Source: Azospirillum sp. TSO35-2
GTDB taxonomy: Bacteria > Pseudomonadota > Alphaproteobacteria > Azospirillales > Azospirillaceae
Direction of reading: 5' to 3'
Assembly (NCBI RefSeq): GCF_003116095.1
Contig: NZ_LGRA01000013.1
Span: 169,878-233,877 of the forward strand
Length of the DNA stretch: 64,000 nt
Positions 61,628-64,000 of the stretch are shown one piece after another. The notes under the pieces are model-generated. The model was not told where the DNA came from. It searched no databases and was given only the letters and a program-made list of their open reading frames with translations. The stretch's first letter is position 1, and each line of letters starts with the position of its first letter. A program made the position numbers and the translations under genes.

Positions 61628-63232
61628 TCAGCCGCGACCAAGCTCCTGGAGTTCCAGCCGGTGCGCGTGCATGCGCCGGAAAATCCGGTAGTCCCGCTCG
61701 TAGCCGGCGGCGCTGGCCGGGTTGGCGGCGCGGCGGTGGCAGGGCTGCTGCATGGCCCGCGCCGACTCGGCGAGGCTGCCGTACCAGCCGGCGGCGGTCG
61801 CGGCGACCATCGCCGTGCCCGACAGCACCGCGTCGGCGGCCGTCGTCTCGTGGATGGCGGCCTTGGTGGCGTCGGCGTACAGCTCCATCAGCAGCGGGTT
61901 GCGGCTGTGGCCGCCCGCCACATGCAGCGCGTCGATCGGGTAGCCGTGATCGGCCAGCCCCTCCAGGATGTGGCGCACCCCCAGCGCGATGGCGACCGCC
62001 GTCCGCCAATAGACCCGGCACAGCCCGTCGAAGGAGCTGTCGAGCGTCAGGCCGCTGATCACGCCGCGCGCGTGCGGATCGGCGAAGGGCGAGCGGTTGC
62101 CGTGGAAGTCCGGCAGGATGTGCAGATCGCGGCCGAGATCGGCGTCCGGATCGCGGCGCATCGCGGTGATGCGGGCGATGATGGCGGCGTGCGCCGCCGC
62201 GCTGGGCGGTGTCCCACCGAAAACCTGGATGACATGGTCAAGCAGGGCGCCGGTCGCCGACTGCCCGCTTTCGACCAGCCAGTGTTCCGGGAGGACCGCG
62301 CCGAAATAGGGTCCCCAGACCCCCGGCGCCGAGCGCGGCCGGCGCGAGAAGCCGGTGATGCAGCTCGACGTGCCGGTGATCAGGGCGGCGCGCCGGTCGT
62401 CCGAGCCCTCGGCATGGCCGCCGACGACGCCGAGCGCGCCGGCGAAGGCGTCGACCAGCCCGGCGCCGACGACACAGGAGGTGTCGAGCGTCAGTTCGCG
62501 GGCCGCCCGCTCGGTCAGATGCCCCAGCGCGGTGCCGACCGGCGTCGCCCGCGCCGGCAGCCCGCCCTGTTCCAGCAGGTCGCCGACGCCCAGCCCTTCG
62601 AAGAAGTCGCGCTGCCAGCCGTCGGCGTGGGCGAGATAGGTCCATTTGCAGGTCAGCGTGCATTGCGACCGCGCCGTCGAGCCGCAGGCCCGCCAGGACA
62701 GGAAATCGGCAAGGTCGAAGAACAGCCGGGCGTCGCGCCAACGGTCGGGGCGATGGCGTTTCAGCCACATCAGCTTCGGCGTCTGCATTTCGGGCGACAT
62801 GACGCCGCCCAGATGGCTCAGCACCCGGTGCCCGGTCGCCGTACAGTCGTCGGCCTCCGCCATCGCCCGGTGGTCGAGCCACACCATGGTGTCCCAGCAG
62901 GTCCCGTCGCCCGCAGGTCCCTCGTCGGGACCGCCGTCCGCCGACACGCTGACTTGGCGTCCCTGCTCGCCCCGCACCACCAGCGAGCAGGTGGCGTCCC
63001 AGGCGATGGCGGCGACGCGCTCCGCCCCGGCGCCGGCCTTGACGCGGGCGGCCGCGACGGCGCGGCACACCGCCCGCCAGACATCCTCCGAATCATGTTC
63101 GGCGTGGTCCGGGCGCGGCCGGGACAGCCGGAGCGGATGCTCCGCCCGCGCCAGCAGGGCGCCGGTCCGATCCAGGATGCCGGCCCGCGCGCTGGTCGTC
63201 CCCACATCCACCGCGCACACAAGATCGCGCAT
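61628..63232 (-). CDS. FGGY-family carbohydrate kinase (ribulokinase-like)
   Basis: A 534-residue sugar kinase. Phosphate-binding loop 1 is AVDVGTTSARAGILDRTG. ATCSLVV and WLDHRAMAEAD follow in the sugar-binding half, with LFFDLADFLSWRACGS, and LHVAGGHSRNPLLMELYADA is near the ATP site. The length and WLDHRA motif match the D-ribulose/pentulose kinase branch (FGGY subfamily) rather than glycerol kinase. The start shares one base with the stop of the HAD gene, so the two are coupled. It probably phosphorylates a keto-pentose from polyol catabolism (inference). Confidence 0.92.
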   Translation of the reverse strand: MRDLVCAVDVGTTSARAGILDRTGALLARAEHPLRLSRPRPDHAEHDSEDVWRAVCRAVAAARVKAGAGAERVAAIAWDATCSLVVRGEQGRQVSVSADGGPDEGPAGDGTCWDTMVWLDHRAMAEADDCTATGHRVLSHLGGVMSPEMQTPKLMWLKRHRPDRWRDARLFFDLADFLSWRACGSTARSQCTLTCKWTYLAHADGWQRDFFEGLGVGDLLEQGGLPARATPVGTALGHLTERAARELTLDTSCVVGAGLVDAFAGALGVVGGHAEGSDDRRAALITGTSSCITGFSRRPRSAPGVWGPYFGAVLPEHWLVESGQSATGALLDHVIQVFGGTPPSAAAHAAIIARITAMRRDPDADLGRDLHILPDFHGNRSPFADPHARGVISGLTLDSSFDGLCRVYWRTAVAIALGVRHILEGLADHGYPIDALHVAGGHSRNPLLMELYADATKAAIHETTAADAVLSGTAMVAATAAGWYGSLAESARAMQQPCHRRAANPASAAGYERDYRIFRRMHAHRLELQELGRG

Positions 63233-63951
63233 CAGACCGTCTCCCGCGCGGCCTCCCCGTCCAACCGGCCCCCATCCAGCAGACGCGGCAACTGGCGCAT
63301 GTCGTCGAAGACCAGATCGGGCGCCAGCGCCTCGACGGTTCGCCGCAAGCCCGCCGGTTCGGCGTGCGACCCGCCGACGAAGGCGAACACCCGCATGCCG
63401 GCCCGCTTGGCCGCCTCGATGCCGGCGGGGCTGTCCTCGACGACGACGCAGCCGGCCGGGTCGGCCCCCATTCCCTGGGCGGCATGAAGGAACAGGTCGG
63501 GCGCCGGCTTGCCGCTCTTCACCATGGCCGAACTGTAGATGTTCCCATCAAAATATTCCAGAAGACCGGTCACGGTCAGGGACAGCCGGATGCGGTCCGG
63601 CTGGCTGGACGACGCGACGCAGCGGCGCCGGCCGAGGCGGGACAGCGTGTCCGCCACGCCGGGAATGGGTTGCAGAGCGGCGCGGAAGCGGTCGAACAGC
63701 CGCGCGCGCATCGCCTCCTGGTGCGCCGCGTCGAAACACAGGCCGTATTCCTCCAGCAGGATCGACCCGATGGAGCCCAGCGAGCGGCCGAGGAAGCGCC
63801 GGTAGGCGACGCTCTCGTCGATCACCGCGCCGGCGGCGCGGATGCCCTCGACCAGGACGGCGATGGAGATCGGTTCGCTGTCGACCAGGACCCCATCGCA
63901 ATCGAAGATCACCAACTGCGTGCCCGCCCCCATTCCCGCCCCCTTCCCCAT
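63232..63951 (-). CDS. HAD-superfamily phosphatase (beta-phosphoglucomutase-like)
   Basis: A 239-residue HAD hydrolase. The nucleophile motif is VIFDCDGVLVDSEPISI, motif II is in RRCVASSSQPDRIRLSL, motif III Lys in MVKSGKPAPDLFLHAA, and motif IV in CVVVEDSPAGIEAAKRAGM. A cap domain lies at about residues 25-90. GGGGAGGTC directly precedes ATG 63951, a strong ribosome site. With the downstream FGGY kinase it forms an operon typical of polyol or pentose use. Substrate unknown. Confidence 0.92.
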   Translation of the reverse strand: MGKGAGMGAGTQLVIFDCDGVLVDSEPISIAVLVEGIRAAGAVIDESVAYRRFLGRSLGSIGSILLEEYGLCFDAAHQEAMRARLFDRFRAALQPIPGVADTLSRLGRRRCVASSSQPDRIRLSLTVTGLLEYFDGNIYSSAMVKSGKPAPDLFLHAAQGMGADPAGCVVVEDSPAGIEAAKRAGMRVFAFVGGSHAEPAGLRRTVEALAPDLVFDDMRQLPRLLDGGRLDGEAARETV

Positions 63952-63966
63952 GACCTCCCCTTCCCT

Positions 63967-64000
63967 TCACAGCGTCCCGCCCAAATACCGCCGCAGCGTC
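63967..64000 (-). CDS. C-terminal end of an upstream gene in the HAD/FGGY operon
   Basis: On the minus strand the last 34 bases read TLRRYLGGTL then TGA (stop at 63967-63969), 15 bases before the HAD start. The short gap fits the 3' end of a preceding operon gene that lies mostly outside the window. Too little is seen to name it; a sugar transporter or dehydrogenase would suit the context. Confidence 0.4.
   Translation of the reverse strand, partial: TLRRYLGGTL

Overview
The window is high-GC DNA with dense coding and strong G/C preference at third codon positions. The gene set is a complete phenylacetate (paa) operon, several chemoreceptors, HWE-type and hybrid histidine kinases, AapJ-, LivK- and NMT1-type periplasmic binding proteins, a TfuA/YcaO pair, and ribbon-helix-helix and DUF2934 proteins. 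This points to an alphaproteobacterium of the Azospirillum/Rhodospirillales type. That is inferred from gene content; no rRNA or other phylogenetic marker is present. I see no tRNA, rRNA, CRISPR array or insertion sequence.

Layout. 1-5.2 kb: end of an amino-acid ABC ATPase, an OmpR-type regulator, a PAS-containing chemoreceptor and an orphan AapJ-like binding protein. 5.2-9.1 kb (minus strand): nucleotide-sugar genes (phosphomannomutase/phosphoglucomutase, UDP-glucose dehydrogenase, GalU). 9.5-14.7 kb: an RluA-type pseudouridine synthase, a small acetyltransferase, and surface-glycan genes (O-antigen ligase-like, GT9, GT39). 14.9-19.4 kb: a DUF2934 protein, a 16-cysteine four-helix copper-binding protein and a marR-emrA-emrB type efflux operon with a double operator. 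19.4-21.3 kb: ilvD.

21.5-28.9 kb is the most interesting part. It holds a class III cyclase/ATPase/TPR protein, a ribbon-helix-helix (RHH) protein, an uncharacterised 65-residue ORF, YcaO, TfuA, a CRP-like regulator and a second RHH protein. A perfect TGTGA-N6-TCACA site lies in front of the 65-residue ORF. The CRP-like protein keeps the cAMP-pocket and recognition-helix residues expected for that site. The whole reads as a possible cyclic-nucleotide-controlled YcaO/TfuA (RiPP-like or thioamidation) locus whose substrate is unknown.

29-45 kb: a second MarR regulator with a palindromic operator, rimO, an HNH protein, a DAO-type oxidoreductase, a papain-like peptidase, a soluble NIT-domain chemoreceptor, OsmC, an alpha/beta hydrolase, a LivK-like binding protein next to a hybrid histidine kinase, and a Crp/Fnr-type regulator overlapping an HWE-type kinase. 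45.7-56.8 kb: paaABCDE-paaN-paaG-paaH-paaI-paaJ-paaK, eleven tightly packed genes that carry phenylacetate through phenylacetyl-CoA, epoxidation and ring opening to beta-oxidation. 56.8-64 kb: MarC, an orphan NMT1-like binding protein with a sigma-54-like promoter, a divergent MFS/LysR pair, and a HAD phosphatase/FGGY kinase operon running off the right edge.

Two repeat families stand out. One is a 75-bp triple-hairpin element with compensatory base changes, downstream of two plus-strand genes (12.94 and 58.95 kb). The other is a long GC-rich cruciform inserted within two operons (17.45 and 48.39 kb).
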